A stretch of DNA of 64,000 nucleotides, taken from Neptunomonas antarctica. Its GTDB lineage: Bacteria > Pseudomonadota > Gammaproteobacteria > Pseudomonadales > Balneatricaceae. The stretch lies in NCBI RefSeq assembly GCF_001305295.1, contig NZ_LJSI01000026.1, positions 1 through 64,000 on the forward strand, given 5' to 3'. The notes under the pieces were generated by a model. The model was given only the letters and a program-made list of their open reading frames with translations, was not told where the DNA came from and searched no databases. A program made the position numbers and the translations under genes. Positions 37,162-46,399 of the stretch are shown in pieces (the stretch's first letter is position 1; each line of letters starts with the position of its first letter).

Positions 37162-38508
37162 TTATTGAGGGAACGCCAGATCACGTAAGAGCAAAGATAT
37201 ACCCGGAAAAAAGATCAATAATGCTGACATCACAAACAAGATCAAAATAAACGGTAAGGTACCGCTTATCACTTCCAGATAAGGTTTATTAAAAATGGCA
37301 ATGGCGGTAAATATGTCACAACCAAAGGGAGGTGTTGCCGAACCAATAGCCATCTGTAGGGTAATCATCACACCCACCAATACCGGATCAAGCCCAACAG
37401 CAGCGACAATAGGTACAAATATGGGTGTTAAGATAACCAGAACCACCAGCGAGTCGACAAACATACAGCCCACAAAAAAGCTCAAGGCAATCACAAACAG
37501 AATATATTCCTGAGAGGCACCTTCCAGATTCAACGGCGCTAATAGCTCCTGTGGAATCTGCTCAAATGAGATATACCAGGAGAACGCCTGCCCCATGCCT
37601 ACAAGAATGAATACCACGGCGGTAATGAGTCCCGTACTGAGTGCCGCATCCACAATATCTTTGTATTTTAATTCCCGGTAGATAAAGCACTCAACAATAA
37701 TGGCGTACAGTACCGAAAATGAGGCCGCTTCTGTAGGCGTGACCGCTCCGGAGTAGATTCCACCTACGATGAGTGCAGGAAACCCCAAAGGCAGCAGTGC
37801 TTTTTTAATGGCCAGTAGCTTATCTTTATTAGATGTTTTCCCGACCAATGCAATGCTGTCTCCCTGATAAACGCTATACACATAGCAATAAACAGAAAAC
37901 AGAATGGCCAATAATATTCCAGGCCCGATACCCGCGATAAACAACTCACCCACACTGGTGTTTGCCAGTGTCCCGTAGAGAATCAAACCAATACTGGGTG
38001 GGATCAGAAAAGCTATATCACTGGCATTAATAATGAGCGCCATGACAAAGCTATCTTTATAACCTGCCTGCAATAGCTTAGGTCGCATTATCTGACCAAC
38101 GGACACTACCGTGGCTTGAGTGGAACCTGATACAGAGCCAAATAACGTACAGCTGATACACGCCGTAATGGGCAAGCCGCCTCGTAGGTGTCCAACAAAC
38201 GCCTCAATTAAGCCCAACAGGTTATGCGCCGTATGGCCGCGCGTCATAATGTCAGCGGCCAGAATAAACATAGGCACAGCGATCAATGCATTTGGCGAAA
38301 TACCCGTCACCATTTGCTGAATAATCACACCGGTATCTATATCTGAAAAATGCACTAACCCTAGCAATGCACCCGCCGCTAAAGGCACGACCATAGGAAA
38401 GCTAAGGAACAACAAAACAATCATCGTTGTAACGAGTGCGAAAGTGATAACGTAGGTATCAAGCTCACCCGCCAGGACGTTAGATAAAAACTCAAAAGTC
38501 GAACTCAT
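37162..38508 (-). CDS. TRAP transporter large permease (DctM)
   Basis: A 448-residue large TRAP subunit with about twelve helices (LVTTMIVLLFLSFPMVVPLAAGALLGL; GSVSGSTQATVVSVGQIMRPKLLQAGY; MITLQMAIGSATPPFGCDIFTAIAIFNK). It drives Na+-coupled uptake with DctQ and the periplasmic DctP. It sits in the order P-Q-M, typical of ectoine-type TeaABC systems. Confidence 0.93.
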   Translation of the reverse strand: MSSTFEFLSNVLAGELDTYVITFALVTTMIVLLFLSFPMVVPLAAGALLGLVHFSDIDTGVIIQQMVTGISPNALIAVPMFILAADIMTRGHTAHNLLGLIEAFVGHLRGGLPITACISCTLFGSVSGSTQATVVSVGQIMRPKLLQAGYKDSFVMALIINASDIAFLIPPSIGLILYGTLANTSVGELFIAGIGPGILLAILFSVYCYVYSVYQGDSIALVGKTSNKDKLLAIKKALLPLGFPALIVGGIYSGAVTPTEAASFSVLYAIIVECFIYRELKYKDIVDAALSTGLITAVVFILVGMGQAFSWYISFEQIPQELLAPLNLEGASQEYILFVIALSFFVGCMFVDSLVVLVILTPIFVPIVAAVGLDPVLVGVMITLQMAIGSATPPFGCDIFTAIAIFNKPYLEVISGTLPFILILFVMSALLIFFPGISLLLRDLAFPQ

Positions 38509-38544
38509 AATATTTCATCCATAATACTATTGATTACTTATCGA

Positions 38545-39060
38545 TTATTCATCAATGACTTCATACGATAGATAGATCTCTTTATGAGTAATATTCATAA
38601 AGAAAGTAATCAAATACTGCACACCCGCGATACCGAATCCCACGGGAATAATTGAATAAATGATATATACGGGAAACTGTAATGCAGGACTTAAACGGTT
38701 AAGATCTTTCAACTCAATCACGTAAAAGATAGCTTTATAGGCGAGGTAGAGCATTAACACGCCCGTGGTAATAGCAATCAGGGTCGATACTATTTTCTTG
38801 GCGGTATAACCTAAAGAATCATACACGGCTGTCATGCGAATATTTCTACCTTTGCGCACCGCATAGGCAAAACCAATAAAGGTTATTGCCACGATCAAAA
38901 ACTGATTCAGCTCTTCGGAAAAAAACAGGCTCTTACCGAAAACATATCGCCCGATAGCATTGGCGGTTGAATTAACCATCATCAGCAGGATTGAACAGAA
39001 AACAACACACTTTTCTATCGATTCAGTGACACTACTGATCTTGTGGAATATCTTTTTCAT
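38545..39060 (-). CDS. TRAP transporter small permease (DctQ)
   Basis: A 171-residue membrane protein with four helices. It has the DctQ pattern (VNSTANAIGRYVFGKSLFFSEELNQFLIVAITFIGFAYAVRKGRNIRMTAVYD). It lies between DctP and DctM genes and is required for uptake. Confidence 0.9.
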   Translation of the reverse strand: MKKIFHKISSVTESIEKCVVFCSILLMMVNSTANAIGRYVFGKSLFFSEELNQFLIVAITFIGFAYAVRKGRNIRMTAVYDSLGYTAKKIVSTLIAITTGVLMLYLAYKAIFYVIELKDLNRLSPALQFPVYIIYSIIPVGFGIAGVQYLITFFMNITHKEIYLSYEVIDE

Positions 39061-39176
39061 AAGAACATACCTAATAAGCCGTACTATGATTTGTGGCTAA
39101 TTGAAACATCAATGAATCAATTAGCGTGGTGCCTATCTATCGGATAAGCACCACGCTACCTGCTAATCATCCAGGA

Positions 39177-40211
39177 TTAAGAGGCGTCCTTAACTTCTTG
39201 AATCAAGTTGCCAAGAATCTTTTTTGCGCCCGCACGTGCTTTAGCTTTTTCGGCATCATCGTAAGCATTTTCGACTACGTTATAGTAGGTTTCATGTAAT
39301 GTTTGGCTGATTTCTTTAAAGCGTGCTCGTTCTTCTTCATTCAGCGTCACGACCTGCATATCCGGACGTTCAGCCATGATTTTATTCATGTTTTCTTTGT
39401 TAATACTCAACTGGTATTCATGAGCGGCTTGCTCGGCAACCGTGATTGCTTTGTTGACCATCGCTTGCTTCTCAGCCGACAGCGCATTGAACCATTTGCT
39501 GTTAGTAGACACGGTGGCTACATACGGTTGCTGGCCAGGGAACATAAGATAATCCTGAACTTCATGCCATTTAGCGTTGTACACAAAGTAGATCGGGTTG
39601 ACCATACCATCAACCGTTTTCAGCTGTAGCGCGCCGTAGACTTCTCCCCAGGACAAAGGCGTTGGCGTTGCACCAAAAGCTTTGTAGGTTTCTACCGGGA
39701 TAGTTGAGGTGAAGGTTCGAATTTTATGCCCTGCAAAATCTTCAGGTGTGCGGATTGCTTTGTTCGCGCCCCATGCCATTTCACCCTCAGAAATCATAGT
39801 GAGCAACTTAAGGTTTACACTTTCAAACCGATCAGCCAGATCGTTATAGATAGTCTTGCTACCTGTCAGCACTTTACGTACGACATCAGTCTCAGTGCCT
39901 AATACGTAAGGGAGGCTTAGTGCCTGAACTTCAGGCACATAAGAACCCAAATGTCCGGTGCCAACTGAAACAAACTGTATGGTTCCTTTAGCCGCCAGCT
40001 CAACAATATCGTTTTCAGTACCCAGCTGTCCGTAGTAATAAACCTTAACGCGAATATCACCATCTGATTCTTTTTTAATGGTATCGGCAAAAGATTGCGC
40101 AAAGATATCCTGAACATCCTGCTTATCTTCTTCAGAAGCAAACTTCCATGTTTCAGCACTCACGCCAAAGCTGATGCCAATTGCTAATAATGTGGTTAAA
40201 AGTTTTTTCAC
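39177..40211 (-). CDS. TRAP transporter substrate-binding protein (TeaA-like)
   Basis: A 344-residue periplasmic binding protein with signal peptide MKKLLTTLLAIGISFGVSA. The mature part has DctP features: VQDIFAQSFADTIKKESDGDIRVKVYYYGQLG, KIRTFTS and GATPTPLSWGEVYGALQLKTVDGMVNP. From memory these resemble the ectoine-binding protein TeaA more than C4-dicarboxylate binders. This suggests a compatible solute or related zwitterion, but the substrate remains inference. Arg-146-type residues of DctP could not be aligned by eye. Confidence 0.85.
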   Translation of the reverse strand: MKKLLTTLLAIGISFGVSAETWKFASEEDKQDVQDIFAQSFADTIKKESDGDIRVKVYYYGQLGTENDIVELAAKGTIQFVSVGTGHLGSYVPEVQALSLPYVLGTETDVVRKVLTGSKTIYNDLADRFESVNLKLLTMISEGEMAWGANKAIRTPEDFAGHKIRTFTSTIPVETYKAFGATPTPLSWGEVYGALQLKTVDGMVNPIYFVYNAKWHEVQDYLMFPGQQPYVATVSTNSKWFNALSAEKQAMVNKAITVAEQAAHEYQLSINKENMNKIMAERPDMQVVTLNEEERARFKEISQTLHETYYNVVENAYDDAEKAKARAGAKKILGNLIQEVKDAS

Positions 40212-40264
40212 GGGTATTCCTCAAGTTTTATTTTTAGAGTTAAGGTTAATTTTATATTCAGGCG

Positions 40265-41425
40265 TTATTTCAATTGATCACGTACCAACTGCACCCAGTA
40301 CTGCGCGCCATGCTTAAGGATATGGTCATTGAAGTCGTATTCAGGGTTATGCAAAGCACAACCACCCACAGACTCCACACCATTACCCAGCAGTGCATAA
40401 CAGCCAGGTTTGATACGTAACATGCTGGAAAAATCTTCTGAAATAGTGAGAGGTAAACAGTTTGCTTCAACATTATCACTTCCCAATACGGCGATAGCCG
40501 CACGGGTTGCATGCTCTGTCTGTAACGGGCTGTTGACGGTAGGGTAAAACGTATTCACAAACGTGAAGCTATAGTGCGCGCCAGCTGCCTGACAAATGCC
40601 GGAAACTATCCGCTCCATGCACGCTTCGATCCTCTTGAGACTATCCTCAGTGAAGCATCGACAATCACCTTTAATGGTCACCTCAGAGGGAATAACATTA
40701 ACGGTTCCATTGGTTACAAACTCAGTCGCAGAGACGACCGCCGTCTCTTCAATCGCACTGAGATTACGCGATACGATAGTTTGCAGGCCCAAAATAATTT
40801 GAGAGCCGACAACAATAGGATCAATACCCCGATGTGGCATGGCAGCGTGGCCACCGACACCCTTGATAACAATTTCAAAGCTACTTTCACTGGCCATCAA
40901 GGAACCCGGGCGAACCATAAACTGCCCTTCGGGCAGACCCGGCATATTGTGCAGCCCGTATATAGCATCAATACGGAAACGCTCAAACAAGCCATCATCT
41001 ATCATTGCCTGAGCGCCCTGCCCGTGCTCTTCATCTGGCTGAAAGATAAAATGAACGGTGCCATTAAAATCTTTTGTTTCAGCTAAATAACTCGCCGCAC
41101 CCAGCAACATGGCGGAATGCCCATCATGGCCACAGGCATGCATTTGCCCATCATGTCGGGAGCGGTGTTCAAACTCATTTCCTTCATGAATAAACAGCGC
41201 GTCCATATCCGCTCGCAAACCGATACTGGCGTCACCCTTGCCAAAGCGGAGAACACCAACAATGCCTTGCTGGCCAATATGACGTGTGACTTCAATACCA
41301 AAACTTTCCAGCTTTTCGGCGATAAAGTCAGCGGTTAATGGCAAATTAAAACCACATTCAGGGAAGCGATGCATATGGCGACGCCATTCGGTCATCCGGG
41401 CAATCAATTGTGGGGTTAAAGACAT
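40265..41425 (-). CDS. M20 family amidohydrolase
   Basis: A 386-residue M20D enzyme like N-acyl-amino acid amidohydrolase or hippurate hydrolase. It has HMHRFPECGFN, GLRADMDALFIHE, HACGHDGHSAMLLGAA (metal His/Cys), QPDEEHGQGAQAMIDDG (catalytic Glu) and GGHAAMPHRGIDP. It would release an amino acid from an N-acyl or peptide form. It lies between the TRAP binding protein and the racemase-fold gene on the same strand. Confidence 0.9.
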   Translation of the reverse strand: MSLTPQLIARMTEWRRHMHRFPECGFNLPLTADFIAEKLESFGIEVTRHIGQQGIVGVLRFGKGDASIGLRADMDALFIHEGNEFEHRSRHDGQMHACGHDGHSAMLLGAASYLAETKDFNGTVHFIFQPDEEHGQGAQAMIDDGLFERFRIDAIYGLHNMPGLPEGQFMVRPGSLMASESSFEIVIKGVGGHAAMPHRGIDPIVVGSQIILGLQTIVSRNLSAIEETAVVSATEFVTNGTVNVIPSEVTIKGDCRCFTEDSLKRIEACMERIVSGICQAAGAHYSFTFVNTFYPTVNSPLQTEHATRAAIAVLGSDNVEANCLPLTISEDFSSMLRIKPGCYALLGNGVESVGGCALHNPEYDFNDHILKHGAQYWVQLVRDQLK

Positions 41426-41458
41426 AACTCAATCTCCAGGGAATAATAATTAAACCGG

Positions 41459-42262
41459 CTACTCAGATGTTCGCGCAGCGTCAACCGCCAACTGCTCGCG
41501 TAACAAAGCGCCAAAACCGAGGACCGCTGCAGGATAATTAAGCAGTCGCAAGCTATGCCATACCAGCGCCTGATTACTGCTCACAACCGGAATGCCTATA
41601 CGCTGTTCGATTTCGTCCAGCACAAACGATGCCCGCAAGGCAGTACAGGAGATAAATAAGAGCTCGGCTTGAGGATCACAGCAGGCAACTGCGGCATCAG
41701 CAATATCTTGCGGTGTGATATAGGTCATCGCGGTGTCGTCTTCAAAACCGAAACCCGCGATACTAAGAACGTCGTAGCCCTGTGAAGTAAAAAACTCAGC
41801 GATTTCTTGATTAACCGCCTCGGTATATGGCGTGAGAATTGAGATCCGCTTTGCAGCAAAGCACTGAAAAGCGGATAGCGCAGCCGTCACCGGATTGGTA
41901 ACCGGTACGCCAGGACGAACCTTATGAATCAGTTCAGCAACTTGCTCAACACCAATAGCGATAGTACCGGAGGTGCAGGCATAGATTATCGCATCCAGCT
42001 CGACACCCGGCAGGATAGTATCGACTGTCGCACTGATACCGGGTGCCATGGTGCGCAAATTTTCTATTGTCAGAGGGTTAATATTTTTTACCCGGCTGGT
42101 GAAAAACTGTACGTCGTCCGGATAGATGCGCTTTAGATCCGCCTCGATATTAAAATCTGTCGCTAAAGATATAATGCCTATGCGACCCGCAGGAGCAAGG
42201 TACTCCAAAGGCTGTTTATGTTGCACCGTAGTCAGTTCTATCATCATGCTCTCGTTGCTCAA
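41459..42262 (-). CDS. Asp/Glu racemase-fold protein (EutA/maleate isomerase-like)
   Basis: A 267-residue protein with two catalytic Cys motifs, YACTSGTIAIG (about residue 91) and FISCTALRAS (about residue 207), as in maleate isomerase, arylmalonate decarboxylase and EutA of hydroxyectoine use. LTPYTEAVNQEIAEFF is also typical. It probably isomerises or racemises a dicarboxylic or amino acid. It is first in the minus-strand catabolic operon and divergent from the Lrp regulator. Confidence 0.82.
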   Translation of the reverse strand: MSNESMMIELTTVQHKQPLEYLAPAGRIGIISLATDFNIEADLKRIYPDDVQFFTSRVKNINPLTIENLRTMAPGISATVDTILPGVELDAIIYACTSGTIAIGVEQVAELIHKVRPGVPVTNPVTAALSAFQCFAAKRISILTPYTEAVNQEIAEFFTSQGYDVLSIAGFGFEDDTAMTYITPQDIADAAVACCDPQAELLFISCTALRASFVLDEIEQRIGIPVVSSNQALVWHSLRLLNYPAAVLGFGALLREQLAVDAARTSE

Positions 42263-42429
42263 AACGCGGGTTGTGAGCTATTTTTTATTGTTCGATGGGG
42301 AAAACTTATTGGTTAATACTACGGTGTTGGTTTGCGGGAATTCTTGTAATAAGGCGTAATTCTTGATGATTAACCGCAAAAAAATTAAAAATTTGCATAA
42401 ATTCACTACAATTTTCAATCGACACTTTC

Positions 42430-42473
42430 TTCTTTACGGTAGAACCTTATATTCTTTACGATAGAACCTTATA
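42430..42473. repeat. Tandem 22-bp repeat, candidate Lrp operator
   Basis: TTCTTTACGGTAGAACCTTATA (42430-42451) is followed immediately by TTCTTTACGATAGAACCTTATA (42452-42473), with one difference. It lies in the 250-bp gap between the divergent racemase and Lrp genes, where an Lrp-type regulator would bind. Two helical turns per unit would place both sites on one face of DNA. Confidence 0.7.
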
Positions 42474-42514
42474 GTCTCAAAGATCACGTTGTCGGAAAGA
42501 GGTAGATACACATT

Positions 42515-43006
42515 ATGAGTCATACTCAACCCGCCAGTATTGACGGCTTTGATCGTAAAATTCTGGCGATAATTCAACATTCAAATCGCACCACGTCCGA
42601 CCAGATTGCAGAGCAAGTGGGCCTCTCTCCTGCCGCCGTACAGCGTCGGATAAAACGTATGCGGGAACAGCAAATTATTCAGGCAGATATTGCGGTAGTG
42701 AACCCTAAAGCAGTCGGCAGAGGAGTAACCCTACTGGTACAAGTAACACTGGAACGCGAACGCGCCGATTTGATCGATAATTTCAAAAAAGAGATGAAGA
42801 GTATCTCTGCTGTTCAACAGTGTTATTACGTAACCGGCAGTGCCGATTTTATTTTGGTGATCACTGCAACCGATATGGAAGACTACGAAGTTTTTACTCG
42901 CGAGGTATTTTTCGATAATCTTAACATTCGTAGCTTCTTAACTAATGTGGTTATGGACGCAGTCAAAGTGGGGCTTTCAGTACCCGTCATACTGGATGAA
43001 AGCTAA
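42515..43006 (+). CDS. Lrp/AsnC family transcriptional regulator
   Basis: A 163-residue regulator: winged helix at residues 8-60 (DGFDRKILAIIQHSNRTTSDQIAEQVGLSPAAVQRRIKRM) and a RAM effector domain (VQQCYYVTGSADFILVITATDMEDYEVF). It is divergent from the catabolic operon, so it most likely controls it in response to the amino acid substrate or product. Related AsnC proteins regulate ectoine use (DoeX/AsnC). Confidence 0.9.
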   Translation: MSHTQPASIDGFDRKILAIIQHSNRTTSDQIAEQVGLSPAAVQRRIKRMREQQIIQADIAVVNPKAVGRGVTLLVQVTLERERADLIDNFKKEMKSISAVQQCYYVTGSADFILVITATDMEDYEVFTREVFFDNLNIRSFLTNVVMDAVKVGLSVPVILDES

Positions 43007-43086
43007 GCACTGATCGCTTCGAATATATGGCTGGCAAACCTCTGAATCTCTGAATTTATAAACCTCTAAATAAACAGATAAAAATA

Positions 43087-43114
43087 AAAAAGCCCCGTAA
43101 TTACGAGGCTTTAT
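43087..43114. terminator. Bidirectional terminator lrp / ammonia-lyase
   Basis: AAAAAAGCCCCGTAA pairs with TTACGAGGCTTTATT across a small loop, between convergent genes, with A- and T-tracts at both ends. Confidence 0.8.
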
Positions 43115-43135
43115 TCGAAGTCTGATAATAATAAA

Positions 43136-44335
43136 TTAACCAACTAACTGCTTATAAAGCTCTGGATCAGTCGCACCTTCAGTACCGAGCACCAGCACTT
43201 TACTCCACGCATTTAAGTGTAAAGCGCTGGCAAATTCTTCTTGCCGGGCAGCAATAACAGCAGCAGCCAAACCCGGCACAGCAGATTCACCGGCTTCGAT
43301 GGCGGGGTCACCTTTATAGCCTTTAGCCAGCATTTGCATCGTTTCGGCAACCGCTTCTTCACTTAATGTCATGAAGTCATCAGCGCCATTCGATAAGATC
43401 TGCCACGCCAGTGCGGATACTTCACCGCAGGCCAGGCCGGCCATCAAGGTATTCAAATCTCCCTCAACGACAACGGGCTTACCCGCTTTGGCGCTTAGCT
43501 GTAAACAGTTAGCCTCAACCGGCTCAACCACCACAAAACGTGGTCGGCGTTCACCCCATAGATCCCAGAAATAACCCGCAACAGCCGAAGCCAGACCGCC
43601 CACGCCGCCTTGTATGAAAACGTGAGTGGGAATATCTCCTTCTAATTGCTCGACTATTTCTGCCAACATAACGGTGTAACCCAAAGCAACATCTTTAGGC
43701 ACTTCCATATAACCTTCATAGCTGGTGTCTGAAACAATAATGCGTCCGTTCGCTTTGGCATCCGCATCTGCCTGACGCACTGACTCATCGTAATTACCCG
43801 TGATACGAATAACGTCAGCATCAAAGGCTTGCATTGCCTCTTTACGGCCTTCAGACACATCACGATGAATATAAATAACACAGCCACAGCCGAACATTTG
43901 TGCGCCCCAGGCAACAGAACGGCCATGGTTTCCATCGGTTGCGCAACTGACCACCATCTTAGAGACAGCATCTTTGTATTGTCCGTCTAATAAATCAGCA
44001 GTGCTTGGACGGTGGCCGAGTTGCGTTTCCAATACATTCTGCAACTGACAAGCCACTGCATACGCGCCCCCCAGTGCTTTGAAGCTTTTCAGTCCAAAAC
44101 GTTGCGACTCGTCTTTGTACCAGATGGCACCCAGACCCGCATCTTCAGCCATCGCCGTTAAGGAGTGCAAGGGCGTTTCGGCATACCCAGGCCAGGTCTT
44201 AATATCTTCAATCGCATCAGCAGCCCTGGCAATGCTGATTACATCCCGCTGCGAGTCTGAGTATAGATTTTTACTATTGGCTGCTGGGTTTGCAAAGTGA
44301 GTCAGCGCCCCGTTCAGTATTAACATAATCATCAA
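43136..44335 (-). CDS. dpaL: Diaminopropionate ammonia-lyase (DpaL-like)
   Basis: A 399-residue PLP enzyme of the tryptophan-synthase-beta fold. It has the PLP lysine in YKDESQRFGLKSFKALGGAYA (about residue 85), CATDGNHGRSVAWGA, HVFIQGGVGGLASAVAGYF and LGTEGATDPELY. Length and motifs match 2,3-diaminopropionate ammonia-lyase, which gives pyruvate and two ammonia. Close relatives with other substrates (EutB of hydroxyectoine use, threonine dehydratase) are less similar. It is convergent with the lrp gene and probably supplies the last step of the pathway described here. Confidence 0.85.
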   Translation of the reverse strand: MMIMLILNGALTHFANPAANSKNLYSDSQRDVISIARAADAIEDIKTWPGYAETPLHSLTAMAEDAGLGAIWYKDESQRFGLKSFKALGGAYAVACQLQNVLETQLGHRPSTADLLDGQYKDAVSKMVVSCATDGNHGRSVAWGAQMFGCGCVIYIHRDVSEGRKEAMQAFDADVIRITGNYDESVRQADADAKANGRIIVSDTSYEGYMEVPKDVALGYTVMLAEIVEQLEGDIPTHVFIQGGVGGLASAVAGYFWDLWGERRPRFVVVEPVEANCLQLSAKAGKPVVVEGDLNTLMAGLACGEVSALAWQILSNGADDFMTLSEEAVAETMQMLAKGYKGDPAIEAGESAVPGLAAAVIAARQEEFASALHLNAWSKVLVLGTEGATDPELYKQLVG

Positions 44336-44711
44336 TGCCTTAAATTTATAGAGGAATTGCCTTATAGATACTCAATCAGACGAACGACATAACCCGATTT
44401 AGCAAAACTACTGAAGACAAATAACCATTTATATTATTTTAATTTCTGTCCATGTCAGACCAGAAGCTCCATAGCCTCTGCTATCGGAATTAGTGATTCC
44501 TATTGAGAGGTCATGATAGTAAAAATTGTATGCAATGGATCTGCGGGCATTCCTTCTAATCGACAATAACGATAAGGAATTTCATTGGAATATCCAAAAT
44601 AATGACTTTTATCCTCATCTGGGCGCATTAAAGGCTAAACGAATAATATCGATGATATTTATTCACTATAAATCAGGTGATGCGCAAGCGTATATATGGA
44701 GAGTAAGAAGC
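44336..44711. other. Intergenic region, no convincing gene
   Basis: The region between dpaL and the small-peptide operon terminator. A 72-residue frame at 44526-44744 has no ribosome-binding site and runs through the terminator at its end, so it is not called. A promoter for the minus-strand dpaL should lie near 44340-44440. Confidence 0.4.
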
Positions 44712-44739
44712 AAAAAAAAGGGTAATCCGAAGATTACCC
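44712..44739 (-). terminator. UUCG-tetraloop terminator
   Basis: On the minus strand GGGTAATC-TTCG-GATTACCC is followed by eight Ts. A UUCG tetraloop makes this a very stable terminator. It closes the mscS/small-peptide transcript. Confidence 0.9.
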
Positions 44740-44818
44740 TGTAAATGACAAGAACCGTGTTTCTTTTGTGGCCTGCACCAACAAAAGAAGATGAAGCTAA
44801 TCAGAGGTGAGATCTGAA

Positions 44819-44926
44819 TTAACTTACGAGCCAAAACATATTAACGCAAATGATAATCACAATCAATAGCGTTAACAGAAAGTTGTTTTGTTCATTATTT
44901 ATAAGCTCTACGTTATGAAGAGACAT
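44819..44926 (-). CDS. 35-residue membrane peptide
   Basis: A small ORF too short for most gene finders. It reads MSLHNVELINNEQNNFLLT, then a single hydrophobic helix (LLIVIIICVNMFWLVS). It starts 40 bp after the mscS stop with AGCGAGG upstream of ATG. It ends before the UUCG terminator, so it is probably co-transcribed with the channel gene. No family is recognised. It may be a small membrane peptide that works with MscS; this is inference. Confidence 0.55.
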   Translation of the reverse strand: MSLHNVELINNEQNNFLLTLLIVIIICVNMFWLVS

Positions 44927-44965
44927 CGCCGGTACCTCGCTAATATCTCCTGATTTAACGCTCGC

Positions 44966-46000
44966 TCAGTGCTTTTCTTTTTCCTTTTGCTCACTGATAT
45001 GATCCAGCCGCTGACGCTTCTGCTGTATATGGGTTTCTATTTTAGTTTTTTCATCAGCGCTTGCCGTGCTGAGCTGCTCGTTAAGTGCGTGCAGTTCATT
45101 TAGTAAATTATCCTCTGAGGCTTCCTGTTGCTCTGCCTTCTCTGCTTTATCGAAGAGCATATCTTCAGGCTTTGACGTCGTAATGATGTTCGATTTAGCA
45201 ACAACTTCCGGAATTATTTTCACATGTTCATCTAAACGTCTTTGGTTAACGAATCTAGGTGAGACTATTTCAACCGCATCATTATGCAGCACATCCAATA
45301 TAGCCCTGTGGAGCATTGAACGCGTTGATAGCATATTTTTAACATCGACTAACAGCCCGCTCACACGGTAGGTGACGGCATCGTTTCCTAGCTCTATCAC
45401 TTGAACAAAAGGCTCTTTTAGTTCGATCGCTAAGGCGGCGTCAATTAGCAGCGCTTCTATACGGGAGTAGTGAATATCGTATCCCAGCGACAAAGTGCTG
45501 GAAATAATAGCCCCCGATTTACTAATCACAACCACTGGTCGGGATATTAAGTATAAATTTGGCAACATGATTAACTCACGGTGCTCACTTTGAATTTCGG
45601 TATCAAACAATCCCCTTTCAGATACACGTCCAAAATGCTCTTCTACCCGAATAAAATCACCGGTATTAAAAGGCCGGTTAATACGGAGCATGATCCCCGC
45701 CATAAAATTGGCGACAAAGGTTGTGGATGAAAACGCCAGAATACCGGAGAGTAATATACCGAGCAGTCCAATAACCTGATTTCGTGCGGCATCACTCACT
45801 GGCAGCATAAAGGTAATAATCACAAAACCAACAAGCGTCAGTCCTAATAATGTTAGCTGGCGAGGGAGTTTCTTCTCATTACCCAACTCCGGATGACGCC
45901 CCAGCAAAATCCAGTTCATCATCAGCAACAAGCCAACAATAACCACACTGATGGTTATCATCGGTGCTAAAGCAATAGCGTTATCTAATAGGCGATCCAT
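44966..46000 (-). CDS. MscS-family mechanosensitive channel
   Basis: A 344-residue protein with three to four N-terminal helices. The TM3/beta-domain region is FMAGIMLRINRPFNTGDFIRVEEHFGRVSERGLFDTEIQ...LIMLPNLYLIS, the MscS pore and beta-domain signature. An extra Glu/Lys/Gln-rich coiled coil (residues ~285-344) extends the C-terminus. The family releases solutes on hypo-osmotic shock, which suits a marine or saline organism with a compatible-solute pathway. Confidence 0.88.
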   Translation of the reverse strand: MDRLLDNAIALAPMITISVVIVGLLLMMNWILLGRHPELGNEKKLPRQLTLLGLTLVGFVIITFMLPVSDAARNQVIGLLGILLSGILAFSSTTFVANFMAGIMLRINRPFNTGDFIRVEEHFGRVSERGLFDTEIQSEHRELIMLPNLYLISRPVVVISKSGAIISSTLSLGYDIHYSRIEALLIDAALAIELKEPFVQVIELGNDAVTYRVSGLLVDVKNMLSTRSMLHRAILDVLHNDAVEIVSPRFVNQRRLDEHVKIIPEVVAKSNIITTSKPEDMLFDKAEKAEQQEASEDNLLNELHALNEQLSTASADEKTKIETHIQQKRQRLDHISEQKEKEKH

Positions 46001-46300
46001 ATTTAGCCTCGGGTATTTATGGTTACGACGTATCTTATTCTCATGATTTCTAAAGGCATTACAACAGGCGTGCAGAACATCACATGTTAATCACAATAAA
46101 TTAAGCGTTACCTGTTAAGTCTAAAAAAGTCAGCCTAAGAAAGTCAGCTCGGGAAAGTAAGCACAAAAAAGGTGCGTTTTTTAAAACCCTGCTTGATATG
46201 TAACATGTTTTTTCTACATCAATTAAAAAACAACACAAGAATAAAATAAAAACTCATTTTTAACAAAGACTTACATTAAAAGAACATTAATAAATAAAAC

Positions 46301-46318
46301 TGGTATCAAATATGCATG
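46301..46318 (+). promoter_or_regulatory. Sigma-54-like promoter of nasA
   Basis: ACTGGTATCAAATATGCATG has GG and GC ten bases apart, with TGGTAT and TATGCAT close to the -24/-12 consensus. It lies about 85 bases before the attenuator. Confidence 0.5.
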
Positions 46319-46399
46319 TAACAAATTGAATCTTTTTGGTTAGACAAAGTACGTAGACGGCGTATTTATTTTTTTCTCGGTATTGAGAAACTTGGCAAT

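Noticed and set aside
34912-44335. Direct assignment to ectoine degradation
   Set aside because: No convincing DoeB, EutB or EutC; M24 sequence does not clearly match DoeA. Kept as an open substrate question.
44526-44744. A 72-residue plus-strand frame
   Set aside because: No ribosome-binding site, unusual composition, and it ends inside a minus-strand terminator.
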